Shown here: positions 1 to 11,913 of the stretch, piece by piece
Layout: each line of letters begins with the position of its first letter
How positions within the stretch are numbered: position 1 is the stretch's first letter
From: Clostridium sp. AT4
GTDB taxonomy: Bacteria > Bacillota > Clostridia > Lachnospirales > Lachnospiraceae
Reading direction: 5' to 3'
Assembly: GCF_001517625.2 (NCBI RefSeq)
Contig: NZ_LN999828.1
Coordinates: 1,690,303-1,754,302, forward strand
Length of the DNA stretch: 64,000 nucleotides
Notes under the pieces: model-generated
What the model was told of the DNA's origin: nothing
The model's input: the letters and a program-made list of their open reading frames with translations, nothing else
Database searches by the model: none
Program-made: the position numbers and the translations under genes

Positions 1-15
1 TCAATTTTCTGCTTT

Positions 16-1056
16 TTACCGCCGTACCAGAACCAGCTTATCCTCAGGAAGATACAGACGAATCTGATCCCCCTCAGCATAGATACATTCCGTATTCATG
101 TTAACCTTCAGAACACCAGCAGCTGTTTCCACTTCATACTGATAGCTCTTTCCAAGAAAGGTGCGAACGCCGATTCTTCCGGTAATAACATTTTCCTGCT
201 GATCCGGTTCTGCAATACGGATATCATCCGGTCTGATCGTTCCTGTAAATCCTCCTTCCGGACATTCCATAAAAGAACAGAAACGGCTCTGACCGCCTGC
301 AAGATAACTTCCGTCCTCACATCTTTCCATATTCAGGAAATTTTCAAATCCAATAAACCGGGCTACAAACTCTGTGGCAGGCTGTCTGTAAATCTGTTCC
401 GGTGTGTCATACTGTTCGATGATCCCTCCATTCATAACAGCCACTTTATCAGAAATAGAGAAACATTCTTCCTGATCGTGAGTAACAAACAAAGTAGTAA
501 TTCCCAGTTTTTTCTGAAGGCGCTTAATTTCGACTCTCATACTGATGCGAAGTTTTGCATCAAGATTACTCAGGGGCTCATCTAAAAGAAGAAGCTTAGG
601 TTCGATTACCAGTGCTCTCGCAAGAGCAACTCTCTGTCTTTGTCCACCGGACATTTCTCTCGGAAAACGGCCAGACAGCTCTGTCAGGCCGCAAACCTCC
701 AGAATCTCTTTTACCTTTCTGTCAATCTGTGCCTTATCCATCTTGCGCGTACGCAGTCCAAAAGCCACATTATCATATACCGTCAGATGCGGAAAAAGGG
801 CATAGCTTTGAAATACTATTCCAAAATTTCGCTTGTGTACCGGAACCTTTGTCATATCTTCTCCGTCCAGTGTAAAGGTTCCTTCACCTGGTTCAATAAA
901 GCCGGCCACTACCCGAAGAGTCGTAGTCTTTCCGCATCCGCTGGGACCAAGGAGTGATACCAGCTCGCCTTTTTCCACAGACAGATCCAGGCCCTTTAAG
1001 ATCTGTTTTTTCTTATCATAGCTGACGCCGATTTTCTCTAATGTCATAAATGCCAT
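16..1056 (-). CDS. ABC importer ATP-binding protein (PotA/FbpC type)
   Basis: Cytoplasmic ATPase that should power an importer with the two permeases encoded just upstream. Walker A GPSGCGKTTT (about residues 37-46), signature MSGGQRQRVALA (about 135), Walker B LLLLDEPLSNLDA (about 155) and the His switch VTHDQEE are intact. The last ~110 residues look like the TOBE regulatory domain of polyamine/iron/phosphonate-type ATPases, and 346 residues is normal for them. The ATG sits 8 bases after AGGAGG. It is the last visible gene of a leftward permease-permease-ATPase operon. No solute-binding protein is in the window, so it is probably encoded beyond the left edge. The substrate cannot be read from sequence; spermidine/putrescine, Fe(III) and 2-aminoethylphosphonate are the usual options. 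Confidence 0.9.
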   Translation of the reverse strand: MAFMTLEKIGVSYDKKKQILKGLDLSVEKGELVSLLGPSGCGKTTTLRVVAGFIEPGEGTFTLDGEDMTKVPVHKRNFGIVFQSYALFPHLTVYDNVAFGLRTRKMDKAQIDRKVKEILEVCGLTELSGRFPREMSGGQRQRVALARALVIEPKLLLLDEPLSNLDAKLRISMRVEIKRLQKKLGITTLFVTHDQEECFSISDKVAVMNGGIIEQYDTPEQIYRQPATEFVARFIGFENFLNMERCEDGSYLAGGQSRFCSFMECPEGGFTGTIRPDDIRIAEPDQQENVITGRIGVRTFLGKSYQYEVETAAGVLKVNMNTECIYAEGDQIRLYLPEDKLVLVRR

Positions 1057-1068
1057 TTTCTTATCCTC

Positions 1069-1851
1069 CTATTTTGCCAGTGAAGCAATTCCCAGGGTCC
1101 TGTCCACGATCACCATAATAAGTACAGTAGCTGCCATTAAAAGCACAGAAACAGCGGACACCGTAGGGTCATAATTGTATTCAATATAATTCATCAGTGT
1201 TGCCGGGAAGGTGCTGACACCGGGACCCGTTAAAAACATGGATACAGGAATATTATTAAATGAGTTGATAAAAGCCAGCATAAAAGCAGATGAAATACCG
1301 GAGGTTACATTGGGGAGAACCACTTTAAAAAATGCTGCTCCCTTAGGACATCCCAGACTCCAGGCAGCTTCTTCAATAGAAAAATCAAACTGCTCCATAG
1401 CAGAACCAACTACACGGATTACATAAGGCAGAGTTACAAGAAAATGGCCTGCCAGAAGACTTGCCATAACCGGAAGGCGGAAAGTCAGGATCAGGAACTG
1501 ATACAGGATAAAACCTACTACAATCCCAGGAACAATGGTTGGAGACAAAAATACGGATTGCAGAAGCTGTTTTCCGCGGATTCCTGACCGTGCCAGTGCG
1601 TATGCTGCAGGAATTCCCACCAAAAGAGCAATAAAGGTTGCAAGGAATGCCACTTCCAGACTGGTCAGAAAGGAACGCCGGAAAGACTTCAAAGCAAAAA
1701 CATTTCCAAACCATTTTAGGGAAAAAGAATCAATTGGAAATGTAATCGCACTTCCTCCTCCAAAAGCCGTAACGGTAATAATCACCAGAGGGATCATCAA
1801 AAACAAAAATACCAGGACAGCGTAAACTGTCAGCCAACGGTTCTTTTTCAT
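1069..1851 (-). CDS. ABC importer permease (PotC-like)
   Basis: Integral membrane permease of 260 residues with about six hydrophobic segments. The cytoplasmic EAA loop that docks on the ATPase is present as EEAAWSLGCPKGAAFF followed by KVVLPN in the C-terminal half, typical of binding-protein-dependent type I importers. Its start codon overlaps the stop of the upstream permease by one base (TAATG), so the two are translationally coupled, and the ATPase gene follows after 12 bases. Family knowledge places it with PotC/PhnV-like second permeases; substrate identity is not determinable here. Confidence 0.9.
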   Translation of the reverse strand: MKKNRWLTVYAVLVFLFLMIPLVIITVTAFGGGSAITFPIDSFSLKWFGNVFALKSFRRSFLTSLEVAFLATFIALLVGIPAAYALARSGIRGKQLLQSVFLSPTIVPGIVVGFILYQFLILTFRLPVMASLLAGHFLVTLPYVIRVVGSAMEQFDFSIEEAAWSLGCPKGAAFFKVVLPNVTSGISSAFMLAFINSFNNIPVSMFLTGPGVSTFPATLMNYIEYNYDPTVSAVSVLLMAATVLIMVIVDRTLGIASLAK

Positions 1852-2678
1852 TATTTTCCTCCTCTTTTATCCAATCTTGCTGCCAGAGCATTAAAGCCCC
1901 TGATTACTATAAGAGTAATTACGATCATAATCAGCGCTACTGCAGAAGCCCCGTTCCAATCCCCTACAGACATGGCTCTCTGATAAATCAGAGTTGCCAG
2001 AACCATATTGCTGTTTCCTCCAAGTAGCTGAGGTGTTGTATATGCAGTGAGGGTTCCTGTGAAAACAAGGATACCTCCTACTATAATTCCCGGAAGACTC
2101 ATAGGGAAAATCACTTTCATAAAAGCCTCAAATCGTCCTGCTCCCAGACTCTGAGCCGCCTCCATCATATCATCATCTATATTCTCCATTACACCTGTAA
2201 CCGTAACGATCATAAGAGGAAGAAACAGATACACAGAACCGATAATAATAGCAAAATCTGTATAAAGAAGCTTCATGGGCTTATCAGCTACATTGAGAGC
2301 CAGCAGAATGCGGTTGATTATACCGTTGCTTCCTAAAATATTGATCCAGGCAAAACTTCGGATCACAGAATTTGTCATCATTGGAAAAATGGATGCTGCC
2401 AGAAGAAGACCTCTCCATTTTTTATCACACCGGCTTATAAAATATGCGGTGGGAATCCCTCCTGCCATGCAGATCCCTGTGGTAATAACTGCAATTTTCA
2501 GGGTGCGAAACAGAATTTTTCTGTAGTACTCATCCTGAAAAAACTCCACATACGCACTGAGAGGATATTGTCCTGCTGTAAATGTAGGGGCCAGCACACT
2601 TATAAGGGGCAGACCCAGACACAACAGCAAAATGATCAGCCCGGGAGCCAGCATCATCCATGTACTGCTTTTCTTCAT
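1851..2678 (-). CDS. ABC importer permease (PotB-like)
   Basis: First gene of the importer operon, 275 residues, an integral membrane permease. It has an N-terminal hydrophobic segment (LAPGLIILLLCLGLPLISV), about five further membrane segments and the EAA loop MEAAQSLGAGRFEAFMKVIF. GGAGG lies 6 bases before the ATG. It pairs with the following permease to form the channel. A LysR gene is transcribed divergently from 152 bases away and is the obvious candidate regulator. Polyamine, iron and phosphonate uptake are all possible; I see no feature that chooses between them. Confidence 0.9.
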   Translation of the reverse strand: MKKSSTWMMLAPGLIILLLCLGLPLISVLAPTFTAGQYPLSAYVEFFQDEYYRKILFRTLKIAVITTGICMAGGIPTAYFISRCDKKWRGLLLAASIFPMMTNSVIRSFAWINILGSNGIINRILLALNVADKPMKLLYTDFAIIIGSVYLFLPLMIVTVTGVMENIDDDMMEAAQSLGAGRFEAFMKVIFPMSLPGIIVGGILVFTGTLTAYTTPQLLGGNSNMVLATLIYQRAMSVGDWNGASAVALIMIVITLIVIRGFNALAARLDKRGGK

Positions 2679-2830
2679 GTTCTTCCTCCATTCTGAATAT
2701 ATTCATTAATTATACTAATTTTTAATTCTGAATTTATTATAAAAAGTAATATACATTCCGTCCAATACATAATTTCTATATTTTTTATGCAGTAAAGCTA
2801 TGATATACTGATTAAAAAGGAGGTTAATCC
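2679..2830. promoter_or_regulatory. Divergent regulatory region, ABC operon / lysR
   Basis: AT-rich 152-base spacer between divergent genes. Rightward: an extended -10 TGATATACT at 2801-2809 with no good -35, followed by AAAGGAGG and the lysR ATG. Leftward: a -10 TATAAT (complement of 2709-2714) with a weak -35, overlapped by a small dyad ATTA-N7-TAAT (2705-2719) of the size LysR proteins often bind. The weak -35 on both sides fits activator-dependent transcription. These are pattern matches, not measured sites. Confidence 0.45.
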
Positions 2831-3757
2831 ATGGATTTAAAAGAAGCACGCTACATTCTGGCTATTGCACACTATAAAAGCATCGGAAAAGCAGCAAAAG
2901 CCCTGTTTATCTCCCAGCCTTCTCTCAGCAAATACCTCAAGAATCTGGAACAGCAGCTTGGCTCCCCCCTCTTTTCCCGTCTGGAACAGGGATACATCCC
3001 TACTTATATGGGAGAACGCTATCTATACTATGCCGAACAGATCGCAGCCTTTGGCCAGGAATGGGATCAGGAATATGAAGATATTACCCGAAGAGCCCAT
3101 GGACGGCTCAATATTGCCATTCCCATCATGCTCGGAAGCACTTTACTGCAGCCTACTCTGATGGAATTCCACCGGCGCTATCCTCATGTGACAATTAACA
3201 TTATGGAGGAAGTCAGCTTTGTCGCTGAACAGACGCTGAAAAATACCTCTATTGACCTTACAATTTATAATGTACATACTTTTCCAAAATTATTAGATTA
3301 TCAGGTTATCCGCACAGAGGAAATCGTACTGATACTGCCGGAAGGCCATCCTCTTGAAAAAGAGGCCGAAAAAAAAGAGGGCTTTTCTCATCCATGGCTG
3401 GATTTAAAAAAGCTCTCTCAGGAAAATTTTATTCTTTTATATCCGGATCAGAACACCGGCGGCATCGCCAGGGATCTCTTCGCCCGGCATGAAATTAATC
3501 CTCCGGTACTTCTGCATACACGCAACAGCCAGATGTCCATCAAACTTGCTATGGACGGAATGGGAGCTGCCTTTGCACCAGAAAGTTATTTCAACTATAT
3601 GGCATCTCTTCGTTCAGATCGGCCAGGCTGCTATTGTGTAGGAGAAAAACCTGTCCTTACCACAACCATTGCAGCCTGCCGGCCCGGGAGGTATATGCCA
3701 AAACATGTTAAAGATTATATAGATCTGTTAAAAATATATGGAAACAGCTCTTCCTAA
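2831..3757 (+). CDS. LysR-family transcriptional regulator
   Basis: DNA-binding regulator of 308 residues. N-terminal winged helix-turn-helix (residues about 3-60, with SIGKAAKALFISQPSLSKYL as the recognition region) and a LysR substrate-binding domain from about residue 90. AAGGAGG lies just before the ATG. It is divergent from the ABC importer operon and therefore probably regulates it in response to the transported solute or a metabolite of it. Its stop codon overlaps the stop of the convergent isomerase gene by four bases (CTAA), so there is no room for a terminator between them. Confidence 0.9.
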   Translation: MDLKEARYILAIAHYKSIGKAAKALFISQPSLSKYLKNLEQQLGSPLFSRLEQGYIPTYMGERYLYYAEQIAAFGQEWDQEYEDITRRAHGRLNIAIPIMLGSTLLQPTLMEFHRRYPHVTINIMEEVSFVAEQTLKNTSIDLTIYNVHTFPKLLDYQVIRTEEIVLILPEGHPLEKEAEKKEGFSHPWLDLKKLSQENFILLYPDQNTGGIARDLFARHEINPPVLLHTRNSQMSIKLAMDGMGAAFAPESYFNYMASLRSDRPGCYCVGEKPVLTTTIAACRPGRYMPKHVKDYIDLLKIYGNSSS

Positions 3758-5508
3758 GCTTCTTTTCCATAAACCTCAATCTGGGTTAAAGCCGGGAATG
3801 GAGATGGATCGTCTGCCTTGATCAGATCAGACAGGCGTACCCAGGTAATCCCCTTCTTTGTAATGGCAAAGGTATGAGCCTTCTCGCTCTTTTCCATATT
3901 TACCACCTCTCTGGTGCCGTCTGAAAAGGTAAGAACTGCGCTGACCCACCAGTTATCATGCGGAAAATCAGCTCTGGTCCACAAACGCACCTGATCGATG
4001 TCCACCGGACGGCCAAACTCCAGCAAAAGTTCCGCATCATCTCTGCGGTTGATGCCCCAGGACTCATATGGCCATTTTCCGTGACTCAGAGTAGCGGTTA
4101 CGCCATCAATTGCATTACGGGCTGCAAAAACAGACTCCCCTCTTGTTTCCACATTTGCAGAAGCATGAGGATAGCAGCCTCTGTCCCCGTGCTGATCAAG
4201 CACATTTTTAGCCAGATTACGATAAATACCGGTTTCCCATGAAGCAGCCTTACGGCAGGTCAGATAATGACGCACACCAGTAAAACTCTTGGGATTGTAG
4301 GAGAATTTCTTTTCATCAAACGGTACCTCAAACGTAAGATCCTTCTTTGTCATATATACCAGAGCTTCATCCATGGTATCATCTACACGTACCATATAAT
4401 ACCCTTCTGTTTCAGGAAAATGAAACTGAATGATATCTCCCGGCTCATATACATCCTTAAATGCCAGTATGCTTTCCTCCGGATCCTGTGCAAATGCCTT
4501 GGTATGACCCTTCCAGTCTGAAACACGGATAGAAATCTGATCCTCTTTTGTCTCCTTTGCCTCTGCCGGGATCCAGGAGCAGATAAGAGTCATATTTCCC
4601 TTAAATTCACAGACATTATGACCTGCCGGGACAATAAAGTGCGTTCCCTTCTTTACCGGAATTCCATCTACCGTTCCTTCTCCTTCCAGAACGCTCACAT
4701 TGGCAAAACGATCTGAAAACTTATGCTGCCAGCAGCCATGAACCTCGAATTTCTCTACGGTATAAAATGGGCAGGTTTCCAGATGCTCCTGATCCGCCGC
4801 CTCTGTATGGTACGATTTTCTCTGATCCTTTGCAGGTACAAAGGGGGTCTTGATCACGTCCAGGCTTTCCTTTACATGGAGCATTCTGGGCGCTCCGTTC
4901 CACTTTCTGTCATAATCGTACACACGATACGTTACATCACTGGACTGCTGCGTCTCCAGAATCACAGTACCGCCTTTGATAGCATGAACACAGCCCGGAT
5001 CGATCTGGAAGAAATCTCCCTTATGAACCGGGATCTGACGGATCAGCTGAGAATAATTTCCCTGCTCCACCATCTGCTTCAGCTCTTCCTTATCTTTTGC
5101 ATGGTGCCCTATAACAATAGAAGTATCCGGCTCACAATCCAGAATGTACCAGCATTCTGTCTTTCCCAGAGAACCATTTTCATTGGCTGCGGCATATGCA
5201 TCATCCGGATGAACCTGGATGCTTAAATCATCCTTTGCATCAATAATCTTTATAAGAAGAGGGAATCGATCTCCCAGACACCCATCCTCATTGCCAAATA
5301 ATTCCGGATGCTCTGCCCATAAGACAGACAAACGCTGTCCCTTATATTCTCCCTCTGCCACTTCACAGTCTCCATTTTCATGAGCACTGATAGCCCAGCA
5401 CTCACCGGTATGGTCGCTTGGGATTTCATAGCCAAACTGATCCTTCAGCCGGTTTCCGCCCCATACGGCCTCTTTGAAAATCGGTTTCAAAAATAACAGT
5501 TCGTACAT
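3754..5508 (-). CDS. manA: Mannose-6-phosphate isomerase-like protein with C-terminal discoidin-like domain
   Basis: Residues 1 to about 320 are a type I phosphomannose isomerase, the cytosolic zinc enzyme that interconverts mannose-6-P and fructose-6-P. The expected zinc ligands are present: Q98 and H100 in SIQVHPDD, E118 in GKTECWYIL and H175 in PGCVHAIKGG. Bacterial ManA is usually 310-390 residues; this one is 584. The extra part contains a second small cupin-like stretch and, from about residue 455, a region resembling F5/8 type C (discoidin) jelly rolls (NAIDG, SWGIN, LLLEFGRPVDIDQVRLW). There is no signal peptide. I prefer the ATG at 5508, ten bases after AAAGG, over an in-frame GTG three codons upstream. 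It has its own promoter (5576-5604). Confidence 0.85.
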   Translation of the reverse strand: MYELLFLKPIFKEAVWGGNRLKDQFGYEIPSDHTGECWAISAHENGDCEVAEGEYKGQRLSVLWAEHPELFGNEDGCLGDRFPLLIKIIDAKDDLSIQVHPDDAYAAANENGSLGKTECWYILDCEPDTSIVIGHHAKDKEELKQMVEQGNYSQLIRQIPVHKGDFFQIDPGCVHAIKGGTVILETQQSSDVTYRVYDYDRKWNGAPRMLHVKESLDVIKTPFVPAKDQRKSYHTEAADQEHLETCPFYTVEKFEVHGCWQHKFSDRFANVSVLEGEGTVDGIPVKKGTHFIVPAGHNVCEFKGNMTLICSWIPAEAKETKEDQISIRVSDWKGHTKAFAQDPEESILAFKDVYEPGDIIQFHFPETEGYYMVRVDDTMDEALVYMTKKDLTFEVPFDEKKFSYNPKSFTGVRHYLTCRKAASWETGIYRNLAKNVLDQHGDRGCYPHASANVETRGESVFAARNAIDGVTATLSHGKWPYESWGINRRDDAELLLEFGRPVDIDQVRLWTRADFPHDNWWVSAVLTFSDGTREVVNMEKSEKAHTFAITKKGITWVRLSDLIKADDPSPFPALTQIEVYGKEA

Positions 5509-5575
5509 TTTACACACACCTTTCTATCTTTACTGTATCTGATCCTGTTTCAAAACAGAGACAGCACTCATGTTC

Positions 5576-5604
5576 ATCTTAGCCGTACCTGGCTTATCCG
5601 TCAA
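5576..5604 (-). promoter_or_regulatory. Sigma-A promoter for the isomerase gene
   Basis: On the minus strand, TTGACG, 17 bases, TAAGAT. It lies about 70 bases upstream of the isomerase ATG. The hexamers are close to consensus with an ideal spacer. Confidence 0.65.
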
Positions 5605-5650
5605 GCGTTTTCCTTTTAAAAGGTGAGCTAAACTGTAAAACACATACAAA

Positions 5651-5685
5651 AAGAAGCAGTCCGTGCATTGACATATCTGCTTCTT
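5651..5685. repeat. Inverted repeat overlapping the second lysR promoter
   Basis: A perfect 9-base inverted repeat, AAGAAGCAG at 5651-5659 and CTGCTTCTT at 5677-5685, separated by 17 bases. It encloses the -35 hexamer TTGACA and enters the spacer of the promoter at 5668-5696. Its position suggests an operator or a 5' structural element, most simply an autoregulatory site of the LysR protein encoded downstream. A terminator is unlikely because no T-run follows. Confidence 0.5.
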
Positions 5686-5696
5686 CATGCTATATT
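5668..5696 (+). promoter_or_regulatory. Sigma-A promoter for the second lysR gene
   Basis: TTGACA (5668-5673), 17 bases, TATATT (5691-5696), about 30 bases upstream of the lysR start. The -35 is a perfect consensus match. Confidence 0.7.
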
Positions 5697-5724
5697 TCAT
5701 AAATATTTTTTTGAGGTGATACAT

Positions 5725-6615
5725 ATGGAACTTCTTCAATTGCGATATTTTCTCACAGCAGCCGAATACCAGCATATAACAAAGGCTGCTGAACATCTTC
5801 AGATTGCCCAGCCCGCTCTTTCTCAGGCAATCCACCGTCTGGAAGCGGAACTTGGCGTTCCTCTGTTTGAACGCAAAAGCCGCTCTATTGAATTAAATGA
5901 CGCCGGGCGCTTCCTGCAAAAACGGCTGATTCCTATTATAAGCAGCCTGGACCAGCTGGCAGCAGAGCTGCAGATGGGAAGAGAACAGGCTATTCATACC
6001 ATACGGCTTCGTCTTTTATCTGCGTCTGCTTTAATCACCAACAGGATTATTGCCTTTCGCAGTCTCCGTCCGGATGTGAATTTCCAGCTGTATCAGACTT
6101 CTGATCAGTCTGATGACTATGATCTCTGTGTTTCCGCCCGACGGGCAGATATTCCTTCGCCCACAGGCGAACAGCCCATTGTAATGCTGGAAGAAGACCT
6201 TTACCTTGCAGTTCCCACCCATTCTCCATATGGTCACCGCACTTCCATACGGCTGACAGATACAAAAGATGCCGGATATATCTGTCTGGCAGGATCAAGA
6301 CCCATCCGCCAGATTACCAACAGTTATTTTATGGAGGCTGGCTTTACACCCAGAATTGTTTTTGAAAGTGACACAACTGAGTCTGTACGCAATCTGATTG
6401 CCGCCGGAATGGGAATCGGCTTCTGGCCCCAGTATTCATGGGGACCTCTCCCCTCCGAATGGAATTCCCAGAGCAGTTCCCCCGTCAGGCTTCTCCCTAT
6501 AGAAGGACAGGTGTGCCGCCGTCAGATCACGCTTACCCGATCCCCTAAAAGTGTGGATAAATCTGTATTAAACGATTTCTGCAGCTTTCTGGTTCGCAAT
6601 TCCCGCTGGATCTGA
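5725..6615 (+). CDS. LysR-family transcriptional regulator
   Basis: Regulator of 296 residues beginning MELLQLRYFLTAAEY; helix-turn-helix at residues about 3-60 (HITKAAEHLQIAQPALSQAI) and an effector-binding domain from about 90. The ATG follows TGAGGTGATACAT; a longer reading starting at 5668 would begin inside the promoter and is rejected. It lies divergent from the isomerase gene and convergent with the ATP synthase operon. The isomerase gene is the nearest candidate target, but no direct evidence links them. Confidence 0.9.
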   Translation: MELLQLRYFLTAAEYQHITKAAEHLQIAQPALSQAIHRLEAELGVPLFERKSRSIELNDAGRFLQKRLIPIISSLDQLAAELQMGREQAIHTIRLRLLSASALITNRIIAFRSLRPDVNFQLYQTSDQSDDYDLCVSARRADIPSPTGEQPIVMLEEDLYLAVPTHSPYGHRTSIRLTDTKDAGYICLAGSRPIRQITNSYFMEAGFTPRIVFESDTTESVRNLIAAGMGIGFWPQYSWGPLPSEWNSQSSSPVRLLPIEGQVCRRQITLTRSPKSVDKSVLNDFCSFLVRNSRWI

Positions 6616-6643
6616 GCGTTGTGCAGACCGCTTATAAATCTTC

Positions 6644-7072
6644 CTACAGGCCGTTATAATAAGTTCCCTTTTTCTGGCTAACCTGCAGCCTGTTCAGGGC
6701 CCGCGCCAGGGCCGCCTGAGACATTTTGTATTCCGCAATGCTCTGTTTCTGGCGCAGCTGCTCCCTGGCTCTTTCCAAAGCCTGCTCAGCCCTGATCCGG
6801 TCAATATCCTCCGGCCGCTCTGCTGTGTCAGTAACAACAGTGACTCTGTTGTTCGCTACCTGAACAATCCCTGTTCCCACTACAGCCTCTTCTATCTCCT
6901 TGGATCCGGGAATGCGGAATTTCAATACGCCTTCCCGGATCGCCAGGATCATTGCCTCCATATGTGGAAGAATTCCAAATTCCCCATCATGGGCAGGAAC
7001 GACCAGCATTTCACAGTTTCCATTATAAAACGTATGGTCACTTGCGATGACCTTAAGCCAGAATGTTGACAT
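6644..7072 (-). CDS. atpC: ATP synthase epsilon subunit
   Basis: Last gene of the operon, 142 residues. It is the central-stalk subunit that modulates ATP hydrolysis. The N-terminal beta sandwich (FWLKVIASDHTFYNGNCEM, with GEFGILPHMEA) and the C-terminal helical hairpin (RIRAEQALERAREQLRQK) are both present at normal length. It starts one base after the atpD stop, so it is translated together with the beta subunit. The stop lies close to the convergent lysR gene with no clear terminator between them. Confidence 0.95.
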   Translation of the reverse strand: MSTFWLKVIASDHTFYNGNCEMLVVPAHDGEFGILPHMEAMILAIREGVLKFRIPGSKEIEEAVVGTGIVQVANNRVTVVTDTAERPEDIDRIRAEQALERAREQLRQKQSIAEYKMSQAALARALNRLQVSQKKGTYYNGL

Positions 7073-7073
7073 A

Positions 7074-9373
<2,300 letters not shown>

Positions 9374-10897
9374 ACTGCCTCCTTAAACTCGTTCGCCGCA
9401 GCCACGATCCTGTCTGCAAGCTCATCGCTTAAGACCTTCGTTTCCTCAATCTCATTTCCAAGTTCCGGATGTTTCCGGTCAAACCACTCCAGCATTCCCA
9501 TCTGGAATTCCTTGATCTGTCTGACCTCTGCCGTAAGCATGACCTTATGTGTCACGGCACACAGCGTAATCACCTGTTCATGAAGAGATAAGGGACGGCC
9601 CAAAGGCTGCTTTAACAGCTCCATCAGACGTTTTCCGTAAGCCAGCTGCTCCTTTGTAGCCTCATCCAAATCTGAACTGAACTGAGTAAAAACCTCCATC
9701 TCGCGATACTGGGCCAGATCAATTCGTATACTTCCGCTGGCCTTTTTCATGGCCTTGGTCTGAGCAGCTCCTCCCACACGTGATACGGAAAGTCCCACAT
9801 TCACTGCCGGACGCATACCTGCAAAAAACAGATCGCTTTCCAGGAAAATCTGTCCGTCTGTAATAGAAATAACATTAGTGGGAATATAAGCTGACACGTC
9901 TCCCGCCTGTGTTTCTATAACAGGGAGAGCTGTGATCGACCCTCCTCCAAACTGGTCATTTAACCGGCAGGACCGTTCCAAAAGTCTGGAATGAAGATAG
10001 AATACATCTCCCGGATATGCTTCACGGCCCGGGGAGCGTTCCAAAAGCAGAGACAGCGCTCTGTACGCTACAGCATGCTTGGACAGATCGTCATAGACGA
10101 TCAGCACATCTTTTCCCTGATGCATAAAATATTCCGCCATTGCAGTTCCTGCGTAGGGGGCAATATACTGCAGAGGAGCCGGATCGCTGGCTGTAGACGC
10201 CATCACCACCGTATAATCCAGTGCATCCTTATTTTTCAGAGTATTAACCAGCTTTGCAACTGTAGATGCCTTCTGTCCTATAGCAACATAGATACAGATT
10301 ACATCCTTTCCTTTCTGATTGATAATAGTATCCAGCGCAATGGATGTTTTCCCAGTCTGACGGTCACCGATAATCAGCTCTCGCTGCCCCCGGCCAATAG
10401 GGAACATGGAATCAATAGCAAGAATACCCGTTTCCATTGGAACACTTACAGATTTTCTTTCCACTATTCCGGGAGCCTCCCGCTCTACCGGATAATAATC
10501 CTCTTCTTTTACAGGACCAAGACCGTCTATAGTATCACCGAGCGCATTGACGACACGGCCTAAAAATCCGCTTCCCACAGGAACTCCAGCCCGTTTTCTT
10601 GTCCTTGTTACCTTTGTACCTTCCATAATTCCTGTATCTTTTCCAAAAAGGATACAGCCAATCTCATTTTTACGAATGTCCTGAACCATACCGCGAACAC
10701 CGTTTTCAAATATCACAATCTCTCCATACATAGCGTGATCGATTCCATATACAATGGCAATTCCATCTCCCACCCAGATTACAGATCCGGTTTCACGAAT
10801 TCTGCCTGCATGAGCATCGTAATCCTCAATCTCGCCCTTTACGATGGAGATAACTTCCTGAGAACTGATTGTACTCATAATGATAACTCCTATTCTC

Positions 10898-11404
10898 CTA
10901 TATACCAAAAAGTTCTTCTAACCGGCTTTTCAGACTATAGTCATATTCCACATTTTCTGTTCGAAGAAGAAAACCTCCGATCAGTTCCGGGGCAGACGCC
11001 AGTATAAACTGAACCTCTTTTTTTCCATATTTTCCACACAAAAATCTGCGGATTTTCTGAAGTTCCTCCTCATCTGGCGGTGTAACGTAAAAAAGTTCTG
11101 CCTGAATAATTCCTTTTTCATCCCTCAGGCACTGTTCCCATACTGACAGTATGGAATCCATACTGCCAATACAGCCTGCTGCACATACCTTTTTCAGAAA
11201 GGAAGGTACTATTTCCGTAAACTCAGAGGCCCGCCACACTTTTTCAATTATTCTGTCCTTTTTAAATGACGGCAGCACCGGATCTGACAGGATCTGAACC
11301 AACAGTGGATTTTCCCGAATAACCTTTACCATCTCACATACCATTTTTTCAGGAAGATGCAATTCATAAAGAACCCTTCCGTACATCCGTGTCTGTTCAG
11401 TCAT
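10898..11404 (-). CDS. atpH: ATP synthase delta subunit
   Basis: Peripheral-stalk subunit that joins F1 to the b subunits, 168 residues. The N-terminal helical domain ([26 protein letters not shown]) and the C-terminal part ending [25 protein letters not shown] are typical. I choose the ATG at 11404, preceded by GGTGAG; it overlaps the atpF stop by eight bases (ATGACTGA), indicating coupling. A longer reading of eleven extra codons has no support. Confidence 0.94.
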   Translation of the reverse strand: MTEQTRMYGRVLYELHLPEKMVCEMVKVIRENPLLVQILSDPVLPSFKKDRIIEKVWRASEFTEIVPSFLKKVCAAGCIGSMDSILSVWEQCLRDEKGIIQAELFYVTPPDEEELQKIRRFLCGKYGKKEVQFILASAPELIGGFLLRTENVEYDYSLKSRLEELFGI

Positions 11405-11888
11405 TCTTCTCACCTTCACCTGCCAGAAATACATCATACTGCCGTTTATTCCATTCCGGGCTGTTCTTCTCTGTCAAAAGCCTTGCGGCAGCTGTCATGG
11501 CAAGTCCTGTTACAGAGGTTCTCAATTCATTTAATACCTTTTCCCGTTCCAGTTCCATGGTCTTTTCAGAAGCCTGCAGTTTTTTCCTGGCATCCTGATC
11601 TGCCTGTTCCATCATACGTTCATATTCACTCTGCGCCTGCTGCCTGGCCTTTGCTACGATACAGTCGGCCTCTTTTTCAGCAGCCGCAAGAGATGCCTCA
11701 TACCTCTCTTTGAGTTCTGCTGCCTGGATTTTTGATCTGTCTGCCTCATCCAGATCCTTTTCCACCAGCTTCTTTCTTTCCTCCAGAATTTCCATGACAG
11801 GTTTCATCAGGAAGTGCCTCATGAAGAAAAACAGCACCAGAATATTAATGATCGTAAAAGCAATATTCCAAACGCTTATTCTTAACAT
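11397..11888 (-). CDS. atpF: ATP synthase b subunit
   Basis: Membrane-anchored peripheral stalk, 163 residues. One N-terminal membrane helix (WNIAFTIINILVLFFFMRHF) is followed by a long charged, alanine-rich coiled coil that dimerises and binds delta. I prefer the ATG at 11888, ten bases after AAAGG, to the TTG two codons earlier. It lies between the c-subunit and delta genes as in the standard operon order. Confidence 0.94.
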   Translation of the reverse strand: MLRISVWNIAFTIINILVLFFFMRHFLMKPVMEILEERKKLVEKDLDEADRSKIQAAELKERYEASLAAAEKEADCIVAKARQQAQSEYERMMEQADQDARKKLQASEKTMELEREKVLNELRTSVTGLAMTAAARLLTEKNSPEWNKRQYDVFLAGEGEKND

Positions 11889-11913
11889 ATTCAAAATGCC
11901 TTTCTATTCCAAC

